Below, in pieces: positions 9,201 to 16,333 of a DNA stretch of 64,000 nucleotides. How positions within the stretch are numbered: the first letter of the stretch is position 1; every line of letters begins with the position of its first letter. Made by a program: the position numbers and the translations under genes. Source of the stretch: Streptomyces sp. NBC_00572. GTDB taxonomy: Bacteria > Actinomycetota > Actinomycetes > Streptomycetales > Streptomycetaceae. The notes under the pieces were generated by a model. The model searched no databases. It saw only the letters and a list, made by a program, of their open reading frames with translations, and was not told the origin of the DNA. The stretch is taken from assembly GCF_026341815.1 (NCBI RefSeq), contig NZ_JAPENX010000001.1, positions 5,270,001 through 5,334,000 on the forward strand, written 5' to 3'.

Positions 9201-9512
9201 CTGATGGTGGACGGGGAGATCCGTACCTTCACCAACGCGGGCGACGGAGCCGAGGGGTTCGCCACCGGTGGGCTCGACTGCACCGACTCCCCGTACCACC
9301 CCGTCCGCGCGGACGGCTCGGTGGACACCAGCACCCATGTGCTCGGCATCCCGAGCGAGTACACCCGCTGGTTCACCCAGGTGGGCAGCGGCCGGCCGGG
9401 CCTCTGGGGCTCCTTCACGCGGGACGCGGACGCGATCGCGGAGGCACTGGTGGGAGTCGCGGGGGTGGGCCGACCGGCGACCGACCGGGTGCTGCTCGGG
9501 GGTGCGGGGTGA
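6207..9512 (+). CDS. Glutamate-mutase E-like domain fused to FAD/NAD(P)-binding oxidoreductase
   Basis: 1101 residues in one uninterrupted frame. Residues about 10-425 resemble the catalytic E subunit of glutamate mutase: GFPLVSHG, VQVRHG (substrate Arg), FEGGxxSY-like EGGPVSYCLPYG, ESFGG and LLDVPFC. A Pro/Ala linker (about 430-465) follows. Residues about 466-1095 form a separate flavoprotein of the NAD_binding_9 type: the dinucleotide loop IAFVGMGPRGLSVLERL, NTPAQEVTMF, ATGHPVNEL and a second GxGxxxYD-like loop SVGILGMGLTFYDI. Start GTG overlaps the B12 gene by 25 bases; TTG at 6228 is an alternative. The stop overlaps the ligase start (GTGA). Glutamate mutases are normally 480-residue free proteins; the fusion suggests that methylaspartate or a similar mutase product passes straight to a flavin step (inference). 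Confidence 0.85.
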   Translation: MYRAGRGLTTSAPPPLAPGDLGVFVQESAAAGELVVQPRMGMVGPEEMAGGVAAVAALPERTVATLTIDSYTRVGDHAAATAALRAGRPLNGFPLVSHGPRTTARVAAAAGRATPVQVRHGSADPMAIFRTMVAAGLAASEGGPVSYCLPYGRTPLAESVAAWRDSVQFLTEESRAHGRRAHLESFGGCLLGQLCPPSLLVAVSVLECLFFVANGATSVSLSYAQQTHPAQDTGALTALRLLADEFLPPSVDRHIVLYTYMGVYPRTVPGARLLLRRSAELAVRGGAQRLIVKTETEAHRIPTVEENLTALRIAADAARSAPRRGSHPGTASAARSADAGAEETLVEARALVTAVLELSDDLGVALLKAFDRGLLDVPFCLHPDNRGAVRSTVAPDGRLQWTDLGALPLLTTSRRTVPMTSRQLSGMLGRVAREHDQAAAANPPPEPAPRNAPAPSGEPLRIAFVGMGPRGLSVLERLAARCADTPPARPVEVFAVDPYEAGAGRIWRTDQSPWFLMNTPAQEVTMFSGPADDGPHRPGAGPSLGEWWAQDDPASAEPEGYAPRAVYGRYLTYVMRRIEETLPPSLTVRRVPARVICAERGRGEGPRDRARHRLRLDRGDVLTVDRVVLATGHPVNELDADQRAWTRFAREHSTPTRPVRYIAGGSASEMPLAGIPAGASVGILGMGLTFYDILTELTLGRGGTFTEGCEGLLYLPSGKEPRILAGSRGGVPLLTRGANQKGPEHRYQARLFTAERMAAIRAAEAPLDFERSVLPWLLAEVNLVLLATRIRQVHGPEAAEEFTERGVQALADRSDPDPRLLERLAAGHRVDARPITGLDALARPFGGRRFGSPAEYHKVLTEWLRADLFEARLGNADGPLKAAADVLRDVRQTIRTVVDFGGLTPASHRWFLAEFGPVAAMVSTGPPQVRSEQFLALLAAGVLEPVGPGARFGADPVEGRFTVESAQVENSWVALDVVVDARVPGTDLTADRDPLIRGLMVDGEIRTFTNAGDGAEGFATGGLDCTDSPYHPVRADGSVDTSTHVLGIPSEYTRWFTQVGSGRPGLWGSFTRDADAIAEALVGVAGVGRPATDRVLLGGAG

Positions 9513-11194
9513 GTGGCGGTGCCCGTTCGCCCGCCCACGAGGAGTACCGGGCCGCCCGGGATCTGCTGCTGCGGCTGCGCGGCGACCGGGAGGCGGCCCG
9601 CGCCGCCTTCCGGTGGCCGCGCGCCGAGCACTTCAACTGGGCCCTCGACTGGTTCGACGTCATCGCCGAGGGCAACGACCGGCCGGCGCTCGAACTCCTC
9701 GGCCACCCGGGCCCGGACGGCGTCGTACCCGTCGTCGACCGGGCCTCCTTCGCCGAACTCTCCGCCAGGTCGGACGCGTTGGCGGTGGCGCTCCGCGAGC
9801 ACGGAGTCGTACGGGGTGACCGCGTCCTGATCCTCCTCGGCACCCGGGCCGAGCTGTGGGAGACCCTGCTCGGCTGCATCAAGCTCGGCGCGGTCGTCGT
9901 CCCCGGCTACCAGGACCTGACCCGCGCCGAGGCCGCCGACCGGATCGCCCGGGGCGCCATCCGGCACGTGGTCGCCGCACCCGAACTCGTCGACACGCTC
10001 GCCGAGTTGCCCGTGCCGGGCATCCGGATGGCCGTCGAGGCGGACGGCCCGGCCGGCTGGGTCCCGTACCCCGACACCCGCCGTCCCGGTCGGCCGCGCT
10101 TCGTCCCGGACGGGCCGACCCGCGCGGCCGACCCGTCGTTCTGCTACTTCACCTCCGGGACGACCTCGCTGCCCAAACTCGTGGAGCACAGCCACGCCGG
10201 ATACGGCGTCGGGCACCTCTCCAGCCTGTACTGGAGCGGCCTGCGCCCCGGCGACCGGCACCTCAACCTCTCCGCGCCCGGCTGGGCCAAGCACTCCTGG
10301 TCCAGCTTCTTCGTACCCTGGGCGGCGGAGGCGACCGTACTCGCGCCCCCGGACGGCGGCCTCCCGGCGGGCGTGCTGCCCGGCGTCCTCGCCGCGCACG
10401 ACGTGACCAGCTTCTGCGCGCCCCCCAGCGCCTGGCGGTCCCTGCTCCCGTACGTGACCGCCGGGGCGGCGGCTCCCCGGCTGCGCGAGGCGACGGCGGC
10501 GGGAGAGCCCCTGACGGCGGAGACGGTGGAGCGGATCGAGGCCGCCTGGGGGGTTCGGGTCCGCGACGGCTACGGCCAGACGGAGGCGACCGCCCTCATC
10601 GGCCGCACCCCCGGCACCCCGGAACCCCTCGCCCCGCTCGGGCACCCGCTCCCCGGGTACCGGATCGTGCTGCGCGACCCGGAGACGGGGGAGCGGGGTG
10701 AAACGGGCGAGGTGTGCGTGGATCTGACGGAGCGTCCGCCCGGTCTGATGCGGGGGTACGCGGGCCTGCCCGAGCGCACGGCGGAGGCGTTCGCCGACGG
10801 TCTGTACCGCACGGGAGACCGCGGCGAGCGGTGCGCGGACGGCTCGATCCGGCTGCTCGGGCGGATGGACGAGGTCTTCAAGTCCCACGGTCACCGGGTC
10901 TCCCCGATGGAGATCGAGGCCGTGCTCCGCACCCACCCGGAGGTGGCCGACGCGGCGGTGGTGCCGTGCGAGGACCCGGAGGGCGGCCTGGCCCCGTACG
11001 CGGTCGTCGAACTCCACCCGGAATCCGGCGAGTCGGACTCCGCCGCGCACGGGCGCGTCGGGGCGGAGCTGCTCGCGCTGGCCGCCGAACGGCTCGCACC
11101 GGTCTTCGTGCCGCGCGGGGTCACGGTCGTGGCGAGTCTGCCGCGCACCCGCTCGGGCAAGGTGCGACGGGGCGAACTCACCCCGAAAGACTGA
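9509..11194 (+). CDS. AMP-forming acyl-CoA synthetase (ACSM-like)
   Basis: 561 residues from a GTG that overlaps the preceding stop (GTGA), so translationally coupled. ANL superfamily motifs in order: phosphate loop YFTSGTTSLPK, the aromatic/acyl region NLSAPGWAKHSWSSFF, DGYGQTEAT, YRTGDRG, and the hinge and catalytic Lys region GHRVSPMEIE ... RTRSGKVRR. The order and the Trp-rich middle resemble medium-chain or aryl acyl-CoA synthetases. It would activate a carboxylic acid to an acyl-adenylate and CoA thioester. In vicenistatin-type pathways a ligase also follows glutamate mutase genes, so it may load a mutase-derived acid; no carrier protein is visible here. Confidence 0.88.
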   Translation: MSGGARSPAHEEYRAARDLLLRLRGDREAARAAFRWPRAEHFNWALDWFDVIAEGNDRPALELLGHPGPDGVVPVVDRASFAELSARSDALAVALREHGVVRGDRVLILLGTRAELWETLLGCIKLGAVVVPGYQDLTRAEAADRIARGAIRHVVAAPELVDTLAELPVPGIRMAVEADGPAGWVPYPDTRRPGRPRFVPDGPTRAADPSFCYFTSGTTSLPKLVEHSHAGYGVGHLSSLYWSGLRPGDRHLNLSAPGWAKHSWSSFFVPWAAEATVLAPPDGGLPAGVLPGVLAAHDVTSFCAPPSAWRSLLPYVTAGAAAPRLREATAAGEPLTAETVERIEAAWGVRVRDGYGQTEATALIGRTPGTPEPLAPLGHPLPGYRIVLRDPETGERGETGEVCVDLTERPPGLMRGYAGLPERTAEAFADGLYRTGDRGERCADGSIRLLGRMDEVFKSHGHRVSPMEIEAVLRTHPEVADAAVVPCEDPEGGLAPYAVVELHPESGESDSAAHGRVGAELLALAAERLAPVFVPRGVTVVASLPRTRSGKVRRGELTPKD

Positions 11195-11231
11195 CCCGGA
11201 CCCGGACCCGGACCCGTGACCCGGACCCGGG
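11195..11231. repeat. GGACCC hexamer repeats
   Basis: Short tandem CCCGGA/GGACCC units directly after the ligase stop, between convergent genes. Low-complexity DNA that can also fold; it may serve as a transcription end. Confidence 0.6.
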
Positions 11232-11330
11232 GCCGGCCCCGACCCCGGACCCGGGGTCGCGATCGGTGGCCGCGACCGGGCCGGTCGCGGCGGGCGCCGG
11301 CCCCGCCGCACGCCGCCGCGCCCCGGATCG

Positions 11331-11909
11331 TCAGGCCTTCACCGGCTCCCGTTCGGCCGTCCGCAGCAGGATCTCCGCGACGCCCCTGGCCCGTACCGCC
11401 GCCTCCGGCGTGCCCTCGCGGAGGGCGGTCACGATCGCTCCGTCGCCGAGCAGGGCCAGCTGGCGGGCCAGGGTCTCGTGGTCGCGGTAGCCGCCCTCGG
11501 CGAGCAGGCGGTCCAGGACCGCGATGACCTTCTCCTTGTGCTCGGCCGCCACATGGTGGGCCGGGCTGTCCGGGTCGGCCGTCTCGACCATCGTGTTGAT
11601 GAAGGCGCAGCCGCGGAACGAGGCCGCGGCGAAGCGTTCCGCGAGGCCGTCGAAGAGGGCGAGCGGCAGCTCCTCCGGGGAGCGTTCGCTGGCCTCGATC
11701 CGGCCGTCGAGCCAGGCCCGCCACATGCCGTCGCGGCGCCGCAGCACCTCGACGACCACGTCGTCCTTGCTGGGGAAATGGCGGTAGAAGGAGGCGCGGC
11801 CCACTCCGGAGTCGGACAGGATCCGCTCGATGCCGACGGCCCGGATCCCCTCTTCGTAGAACAGACGCTCCGCCGCGCTGAGGAGCCGTTCTTTCGCGTT
11901 CGTGGCCAT
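11331..11909 (-). CDS. TetR/AcrR family repressor
   Basis: 192 residues, ATG start. N-terminal TetR helix-turn-helix (VGIERILSDSGVGRASFYRHFPSKDDVV at about 24-51) and an all-helical ligand domain with GCAFINTMVE, a pattern common in TetR_C domains of AcrR-like regulators. It is divergent from the AhpD-like gene. Three copies of one 22-bp operator lie in the spacer, one of them at its own start, so it very likely represses both genes. The ligand is unknown; the target suggests an oxidant or electrophile. Confidence 0.92.
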   Translation of the reverse strand: MATNAKERLLSAAERLFYEEGIRAVGIERILSDSGVGRASFYRHFPSKDDVVVEVLRRRDGMWRAWLDGRIEASERSPEELPLALFDGLAERFAAASFRGCAFINTMVETADPDSPAHHVAAEHKEKVIAVLDRLLAEGGYRDHETLARQLALLGDGAIVTALREGTPEAAVRARGVAEILLRTAEREPVKA

Positions 11910-11913
11910 ACCA

Positions 11914-11935
11914 GACGGTACCACTCGGTGCCGTA
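11914..11935. promoter_or_regulatory. TetR operator copy 1 (at tetR start)
   Basis: GACGGTACCAC/TCGGTGCCGTA, a 22-bp imperfect palindrome 4 bases upstream of the tetR ATG. It matches the two sites before the divergent AhpD-like gene, which points to autorepression. Confidence 0.65.
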
Positions 11936-11983
11936 TAGGTGATCCCTCAAGGAAAAGGGGAGTGGCTGCCTCCCGTTGCATCA

Positions 11984-12005
11984 GACGGAACCGATCGGTA
12001 CCGTC
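11984..12005. promoter_or_regulatory. TetR operator copy 2
   Basis: GACGGAACCGA/TCGGTACCGTC: 22-bp palindrome with one mismatched pair. It is followed two bases later by copy 3, so the two are 24 bp apart centre to centre. Confidence 0.75.
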
Positions 12006-12007
12006 TT

Positions 12008-12029
12008 GATGGTACCGATCAGTTCCGTC
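12008..12029. promoter_or_regulatory. TetR operator copy 3
   Basis: GATGGTACCGA/TCAGTTCCGTC: third 22-bp copy, ending 24 bases before the AhpD-like start codon. Confidence 0.7.
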
Positions 12030-12053
12030 TTGGTCCGGCTCAAGGAGAGCTCC

Positions 12054-12602
12054 ATGCCCCGCCTGCCCCAACTGACCGTCGAGACCGCCAACGAGGAGCA
12101 GCGCGAGCTGCTCGAAGGCACCCTCAAGCAGCTCGGCAAGCTGCCCAACCTGTACGCCGCCCTGGCCAACGGCCCCGCCGCCCTTCGCGGTTACCTCGCC
12201 ATGCGCGAGGCCCTCGTCGGCGGCAGCTTCAGCGCCCGGCAGCGCGAGCAGCTCGCGCTCTACATCGCTCAGCACAACGACTGCACGTACTGCGTCTCCG
12301 CGCACACCCTGCGCGGCGGCAAGGTCGGCCTGAGCGAGCAGGAGCTGCTCGACACCCGTCACGGCGCCGACGCCGGCGACCCGCACATGGACCAGGTGCT
12401 CCGCTTCGCGGGTGCCGTCATGGCCACCGGCGGCCGCGTCACCGACGATTCCCTCGCCGCCGCCCGCGCCGCCGGAGTGACCGACGCCGAGATCGCGGAG
12501 ATCGTCGGTCACGTCGCGCTCAACGTGCTGTCGAACTTCTTCAATCACGTTGCGCAGCCGGACTTGGACTTTCCGTTGGTCCCGGCCCAGCTCGCCGAGT
12601 AG
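12054..12602 (+). CDS. AhpD-like carboxymuconolactone decarboxylase family protein
   Basis: 182 residues; ATG preceded by AAGGAGAG at good spacing. All-helical AhpD-like fold with the redox motif CTYCVSAH (Cys77, Cys80, His84), the CxxCxxxH pattern of alkylhydroperoxidase D proteins. Such proteins reduce peroxides or recycle thiols; many members are uncharacterised. The gene is transcribed away from a TetR gene and sits behind two tandem operators, so expression is probably induced when the TetR ligand appears. A strong terminator follows, so it is monocistronic. Confidence 0.88.
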   Translation: MPRLPQLTVETANEEQRELLEGTLKQLGKLPNLYAALANGPAALRGYLAMREALVGGSFSARQREQLALYIAQHNDCTYCVSAHTLRGGKVGLSEQELLDTRHGADAGDPHMDQVLRFAGAVMATGGRVTDDSLAAARAAGVTDAEIAEIVGHVALNVLSNFFNHVAQPDLDFPLVPAQLAE

Positions 12603-12617
12603 AGTCTTCGCGGCCGA

Positions 12618-12657
12618 GCAGGGGTGCCGGGCGCGAAGGGGCGTCCGGCACCCCTGC
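12618..12657 (+). terminator. Terminator after AhpD-like gene
   Basis: Perfect 13-bp stem GCAGGGGTGCCGG / CCGGCACCCCTGC with a 14-base loop, 16 bases after the stop codon. Confidence 0.75.
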
Positions 12658-12749
12658 GGCTGTTTCAACCGACTGGGGCGATCGAAGCGGGTGGCCGACC
12701 AACCACCTGATGTGAGGAACTGCCGCCTGCGCGGCAGGGGGGAATTCAC

Positions 12750-13763
12750 GTGGACATCGACGCAAGAACCCTTCGCACCTTCCGCGAGGTGACCCTGACA
12801 GGGTCGTTCACCCAGGCGGCGCGACGCCTCGGGTACTCGCAGTCCAGCGTCACGGCACAGATGCGTGCCCTGGAACGGCAGGTGGGCGAACCCGTCTTCG
12901 AGCGGCTCCCCAACGGCGTCCGGCTCACCGACGCCGGCACCGTACTGCGTGACTACGCCCGCCAGATCCTCACCCTCGTCGGTGAGATGGAGACCGCCCT
13001 GCGCCGACCCGCGGCCAACCCGCCGCGGCTGACCGTGGGCATCGTCCCCGCCTTGGCGTACGGACAGCAGCTCGCCCGGGTCACCCAGATCGGGCGACGG
13101 CTCCTCTCCGGCGTCCAACTCGCCCTGCGCGTCATGGGAACCGCCGAGGTCCACGACGCCTTCCGGTCCGGAGCGATCGACGGCGCCCTCGTCCTCACCG
13201 TCGTCGACGCCGAGGACCCGGTGGTCCGGCTCGCCGACCAGATGCACACCGAACGCTCCGACGAACTCACCGAAGTGCGGCTCCAGGAAGTCGAGTTCGT
13301 CCCCGTCACCAGCGTCGGCCACCGACGTGCGAGCCTCGGCCGTCAGGTCGTCATCGCCGACCCCGACTGTCCCTCCCAGCGCTGGCTCCCCGAATTCCTC
13401 CGGCTGCGCTGCGACAGCCCGCCCGAGATCCACGAACTGGGCTCCATGGCGGGCGTCCGCGCCGCCACCCAGTCCGGCCTCGGCTGCGCCATGCTCCCCA
13501 TCGCCCTCGCCGCCTCCCACCAGGAGGCCGGAGGACTGCGCCCCCTCCCCGGCGTACCCCGGATGCGCTGGAACGCCTCCCTCCTCCTCGGCCGCTCCGA
13601 CAGCCGGCCCGCCCTCGACTGGCAGAACCTGACGGAGACCCTCCGCCAGGCCACCGCCCTCTCCTGCGCGGTCCACCCCGGCGAGCCCGGCCCCGCGAGC
13701 CCGGTCGACGTGCTCGGAGACGTGGCCCCGGCCCTCGACCCGGACCCGAGCATCGCCTCGTAG
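12750..13763 (+). CDS. LysR-type transcriptional regulator
   Basis: 337 residues, GTG start. N-terminal winged HTH of the LysR family (LRTFREVTLTGSFTQAARRLGYSQSSVTAQMRALE, about 8-42) followed by the substrate-binding domain (LTVGIVPALAYG onward). LysR proteins usually control an adjacent gene with a small-molecule coinducer. Here the upstream gene ends with a terminator and the downstream gene is convergent, so no partner is obvious. Pro- and Asp-rich C-terminal tail. Confidence 0.9.
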   Translation: MDIDARTLRTFREVTLTGSFTQAARRLGYSQSSVTAQMRALERQVGEPVFERLPNGVRLTDAGTVLRDYARQILTLVGEMETALRRPAANPPRLTVGIVPALAYGQQLARVTQIGRRLLSGVQLALRVMGTAEVHDAFRSGAIDGALVLTVVDAEDPVVRLADQMHTERSDELTEVRLQEVEFVPVTSVGHRRASLGRQVVIADPDCPSQRWLPEFLRLRCDSPPEIHELGSMAGVRAATQSGLGCAMLPIALAASHQEAGGLRPLPGVPRMRWNASLLLGRSDSRPALDWQNLTETLRQATALSCAVHPGEPGPASPVDVLGDVAPALDPDPSIAS

Positions 13764-13781
13764 CGCTCCACTCCACAGACC

Positions 13782-13861
13782 GGTGCCACGGCGCACCGCC
13801 GCCTCCCCCCGGCCCCACCCCCGACCGGGTCCTTGTGGGAGCGACGGCGCGCCGTGGCACC
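13782..13861. terminator. Stem-loop between convergent lysR and lrp genes
   Basis: 13-bp perfect arms GGTGCCACGGCGC and GCGCCGTGGCACC enclose a 54-base C-rich loop. It could terminate both convergent genes. Confidence 0.55.
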
Positions 13862-13879
13862 TCCCTCTCCCCGACCTCC

Positions 13880-14971
13880 TCAGTGCTCCGGCAGTCCCAG
13901 CGGGATCCGGCCCATGGCCCGCCCGTGCTCGTCGAGGAGCCAGCTCATGCGCTTGGGGGAGTGCAGGGCCACCGTCCGGTCCCGTACCTCCAGGGCCGGG
14001 AAACGCTCCGCGAGCAGCGCCTCGAAGGGGTCCACCGCGCCCAGACCGTGCAGCCAGACCAGGACGAGCAGGTTGTACGGGCCGCTCACCGACACGCACA
14101 TCCGCACCTGCTCCAGCCGGGCCAGGGCGTTGCCCGTCTGCTCCAGGAGGGCGTGCGGCACCGACGTCCGATAGACCACCATCGTGGAGAGCCCCGCCAT
14201 CGGGTGCGCCAGATCGCAGCGCAGGGTGATGTCCCCGTCGCGGATCATCCGCTGCAGCCGTCGTCGCGCCGTGTGCTCGCTCATACCCGTGAGCGCGCCG
14301 AGCTCCCCGTACCCGAGCCGCCCGTCGGCGCCGAGCGCGGTGAGCAGCGCCTGGTCCTGCGGCGACGGCCGCTCGTGGAGATGGGTGCTGTAGGTGCGGG
14401 GCCGGGCGGTCGGCGCCCCGCCCAGGCCGGCGCGCTCGGCGGGGTTCATCGCCCGCATCCGCCAGTCGCGCCCCTCCCCGTACAGCGTGATGCCCAGCCG
14501 GGTCCGCGTCGAGCGGACCCCGCGCAGCCCGCCGATCCCCCGGTGCACCGCGCGTCCCAGGGACGGCAGGTCCGGGGCGGCGACGGAGAGGAACAGGTCG
14601 AAGTCCCCGGCCGTCTCGTCGACGCTGAACACCCAGGGCAGTGCCGTGACCGCCGCGCTGACCCGGTCGAAGGCGCGCGGCCGGCACCGCACCTCCACAT
14701 AGGCGACCGTGGCCGTCTTCGCCGCGTCGTACGCGGTGACCCAGGCGAGCCCCTCCGCACGGAGCCGTTCGAAGCGGCGGGCGGCCGTCGTCGCGTTCAC
14801 GCCGAGCGCCTGCCCGATCCGGGTCCACGGCGCCCGAGGGGCCGCCTGCAGCGCGTCGATCAGCGCCAGATCCAGCTCGGAGAAGCCCGCGAGAGCGCCC
14901 TCCGTGCCGTAATCCGGCTCAGAGGTGCTCTCGCTGATGCTTTCCGGCAATCCGGAAGGACTCTCGCTCAC
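13880..14971 (-). CDS. Lrp/AsnC family regulator, duplicated architecture
   Basis: 363 residues from a GTG; a standard Lrp is about 150. It has two complete HTH_AsnC units (DLALIDALQAAPRAPWTRIG at about 34-53, QDQALLTALGADGRLGYGEL at about 215-234), each followed by a ligand-sensing AsnC domain. The C-terminal half includes the RAM-domain pattern SVSGPYNLLVLVWL. This double form is known in actinomycetes. It is divergent, with only 63 bases between, from an MFS transporter/M20 peptidase operon, which it most likely controls, perhaps in response to an amino acid or N-acyl amino acid. Confidence 0.88.
   Translation of the reverse strand: MSESPSGLPESISESTSEPDYGTEGALAGFSELDLALIDALQAAPRAPWTRIGQALGVNATTAARRFERLRAEGLAWVTAYDAAKTATVAYVEVRCRPRAFDRVSAAVTALPWVFSVDETAGDFDLFLSVAAPDLPSLGRAVHRGIGGLRGVRSTRTRLGITLYGEGRDWRMRAMNPAERAGLGGAPTARPRTYSTHLHERPSPQDQALLTALGADGRLGYGELGALTGMSEHTARRRLQRMIRDGDITLRCDLAHPMAGLSTMVVYRTSVPHALLEQTGNALARLEQVRMCVSVSGPYNLLVLVWLHGLGAVDPFEALLAERFPALEVRDRTVALHSPKRMSWLLDEHGRAMGRIPLGLPEH
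14942..14957. promoter_or_regulatory. TTCCGG-N4-CCGGAA palindrome
   Basis: TTCCGGCAATCCGGAA lies within the first codons of the lrp gene, next to the divergent promoter region; a TTCCGG half-site recurs at about 14991. Possible Lrp binding site. Confidence 0.3.
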
Positions 14972-15034
14972 GGACCGGATCGTAGGGGCACTTCCGGCCG
15001 ACCACCAGATTCGGCCACCGGCGAGAGGAGTACC

Positions 15035-16333
15035 GTGCCTGCTCCGACCCTTCCCGCGTCCCCCGTGGCGCCGTCCGCGCACCGCAGAACCGTCCGCGTC
15101 ACGGTCGTCCTGCTCTTCGCGGCCTGGCTGGTCGACTACGCCGACCGGCTCGTGATCAACCTCGTCCTGCCCTCCCTCGGCGCCGAGTTCGACCTCGACC
15201 GCACCCGGCAGGGCCTCGTCGTCTCCGCCTTCTTCCTCGCCTACGCCCTCTGCCAGATTCCGGGCGGCCTGCTCGCCGACCGGTTCGGCGGCCGGCGGGT
15301 GACCCTCTGGGCGCTGCTGACCTGGTCGGTCTTCACCGCCCTCACCGGCTTCGCCTGGTCCTTCGCCGTACTGCTGGCCCTGCGCTTCGCCTTCGGCGCG
15401 GCCGAGGGGATCTTCCCGCCCGCCGCCATGAAGGTCCTGGTCGAGCGCACCCGGCCCGAGGAACGCATGAGTGCCAACGGCACGGTCATGAGCTCCAACG
15501 CCCTCGCCGCCGTCATCACCCCGCTGACCGTCGCCCCGCTCGTCGCCGTCTTCGGCTGGCGCTCGGCGTTCTGGTCGACCGCTGCCCTCGGCATCCTCGC
15601 CCTCCTCGCCGTACGTCTCTGGCTCCCGGCCCCGCTGCCCCGTACGGACCGTGCGGAGGACGCCGCCACCGGGGCCGCCCGCCCCGCCCTCCGCGCGGTC
15701 CTGCGCAAGGGCGTCCTGTGGCGCTTCGCTCTCATGATGTTCGGCTACAACACCATCGTCTGGGGCCTCAACACCTGGGTCCCGTCGTATCTCAGTGAGG
15801 AGCACGGCGTGTCCCTCACCTCCGCCGGAGCCCTCATCGCCGTCCCCGCGCTCGGCGCCGCGCTCGCCACCGTCCTCGGCGGCCGGCTCGCCGACCGGCT
15901 CGGCGGCCACCACCGCAGGATCATCGTCCCCGGCATGGCCGTCGCGGCCGTCGCCCTGCTCCTCATGGCGAACGCGCCGTCCGTCGTCGGCTTCGTCGTC
16001 TTCGGCACCGTCGCCGTCTTCGCCGCCTCCCTCGCCTACATGCCGATCTTCGCCGTCCCCCTCGCCGGCCTCTCCCCGGCGTACGTGGGCGTGGGCAGCG
16101 CCGTCGTCATCTTCGGCGGCCAGGTCGCCGGCATGGTCGCCCCGCCCGTCATGGGCGCCCTCGCCGACGCCTTCTCCTTCCAGGTCGCCTTCGGCTTCCT
16201 CGTCCTCGGCGCGCTGATCGCCGCCGTCATGGCCTGCCTCACCCCACAGGACGCGGCCGCCTTCCGCGCCGCCGCCGACGAACCGCCGGCCTCCCGCTCC
16301 CCGTCCCTCAACACCGCAAAGGACTCCGCATGA
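15035..16333 (+). CDS. MFS transporter
   Basis: 432 residues from a GTG that has GAGAGGAG 4 bases upstream. Twelve hydrophobic segments with the MFS loop 2-3 motif GGLLADRFGGRRVTL and its repeat GGRLADRLGGHHRR in the second half. The early DYADRLVINLVLPSLGAEF resembles anion:cation symporters of the phthalate/glucarate type, so a small organic anion is the likely cargo. Its stop overlaps the next ATG (ATGA), making an operon with an M20 amidohydrolase; import followed by hydrolysis of an N-acyl amino acid fits both. Confidence 0.9.
   Translation: MPAPTLPASPVAPSAHRRTVRVTVVLLFAAWLVDYADRLVINLVLPSLGAEFDLDRTRQGLVVSAFFLAYALCQIPGGLLADRFGGRRVTLWALLTWSVFTALTGFAWSFAVLLALRFAFGAAEGIFPPAAMKVLVERTRPEERMSANGTVMSSNALAAVITPLTVAPLVAVFGWRSAFWSTAALGILALLAVRLWLPAPLPRTDRAEDAATGAARPALRAVLRKGVLWRFALMMFGYNTIVWGLNTWVPSYLSEEHGVSLTSAGALIAVPALGAALATVLGGRLADRLGGHHRRIIVPGMAVAAVALLLMANAPSVVGFVVFGTVAVFAASLAYMPIFAVPLAGLSPAYVGVGSAVVIFGGQVAGMVAPPVMGALADAFSFQVAFGFLVLGALIAAVMACLTPQDAAAFRAAADEPPASRSPSLNTAKDSA

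Noticed and set aside
11195..11231. GGACCC repeats as a CRISPR or integron element
   Set aside because: Units are only six bases without unique spacers; this is low-complexity DNA.
11910..14828. Upstream extension of the TetR frame to over 1100 residues on the minus strand
   Set aside because: Only the last 192 residues show TetR sequence; the rest is antisense to the AhpD-like and LysR genes.
13835..15034. Long N-terminal extension of the MFS frame
   Set aside because: It is antisense to the Lrp gene and Arg/Pro/Gln-rich; the GTG at 15035 has a ribosome site and begins the transporter.
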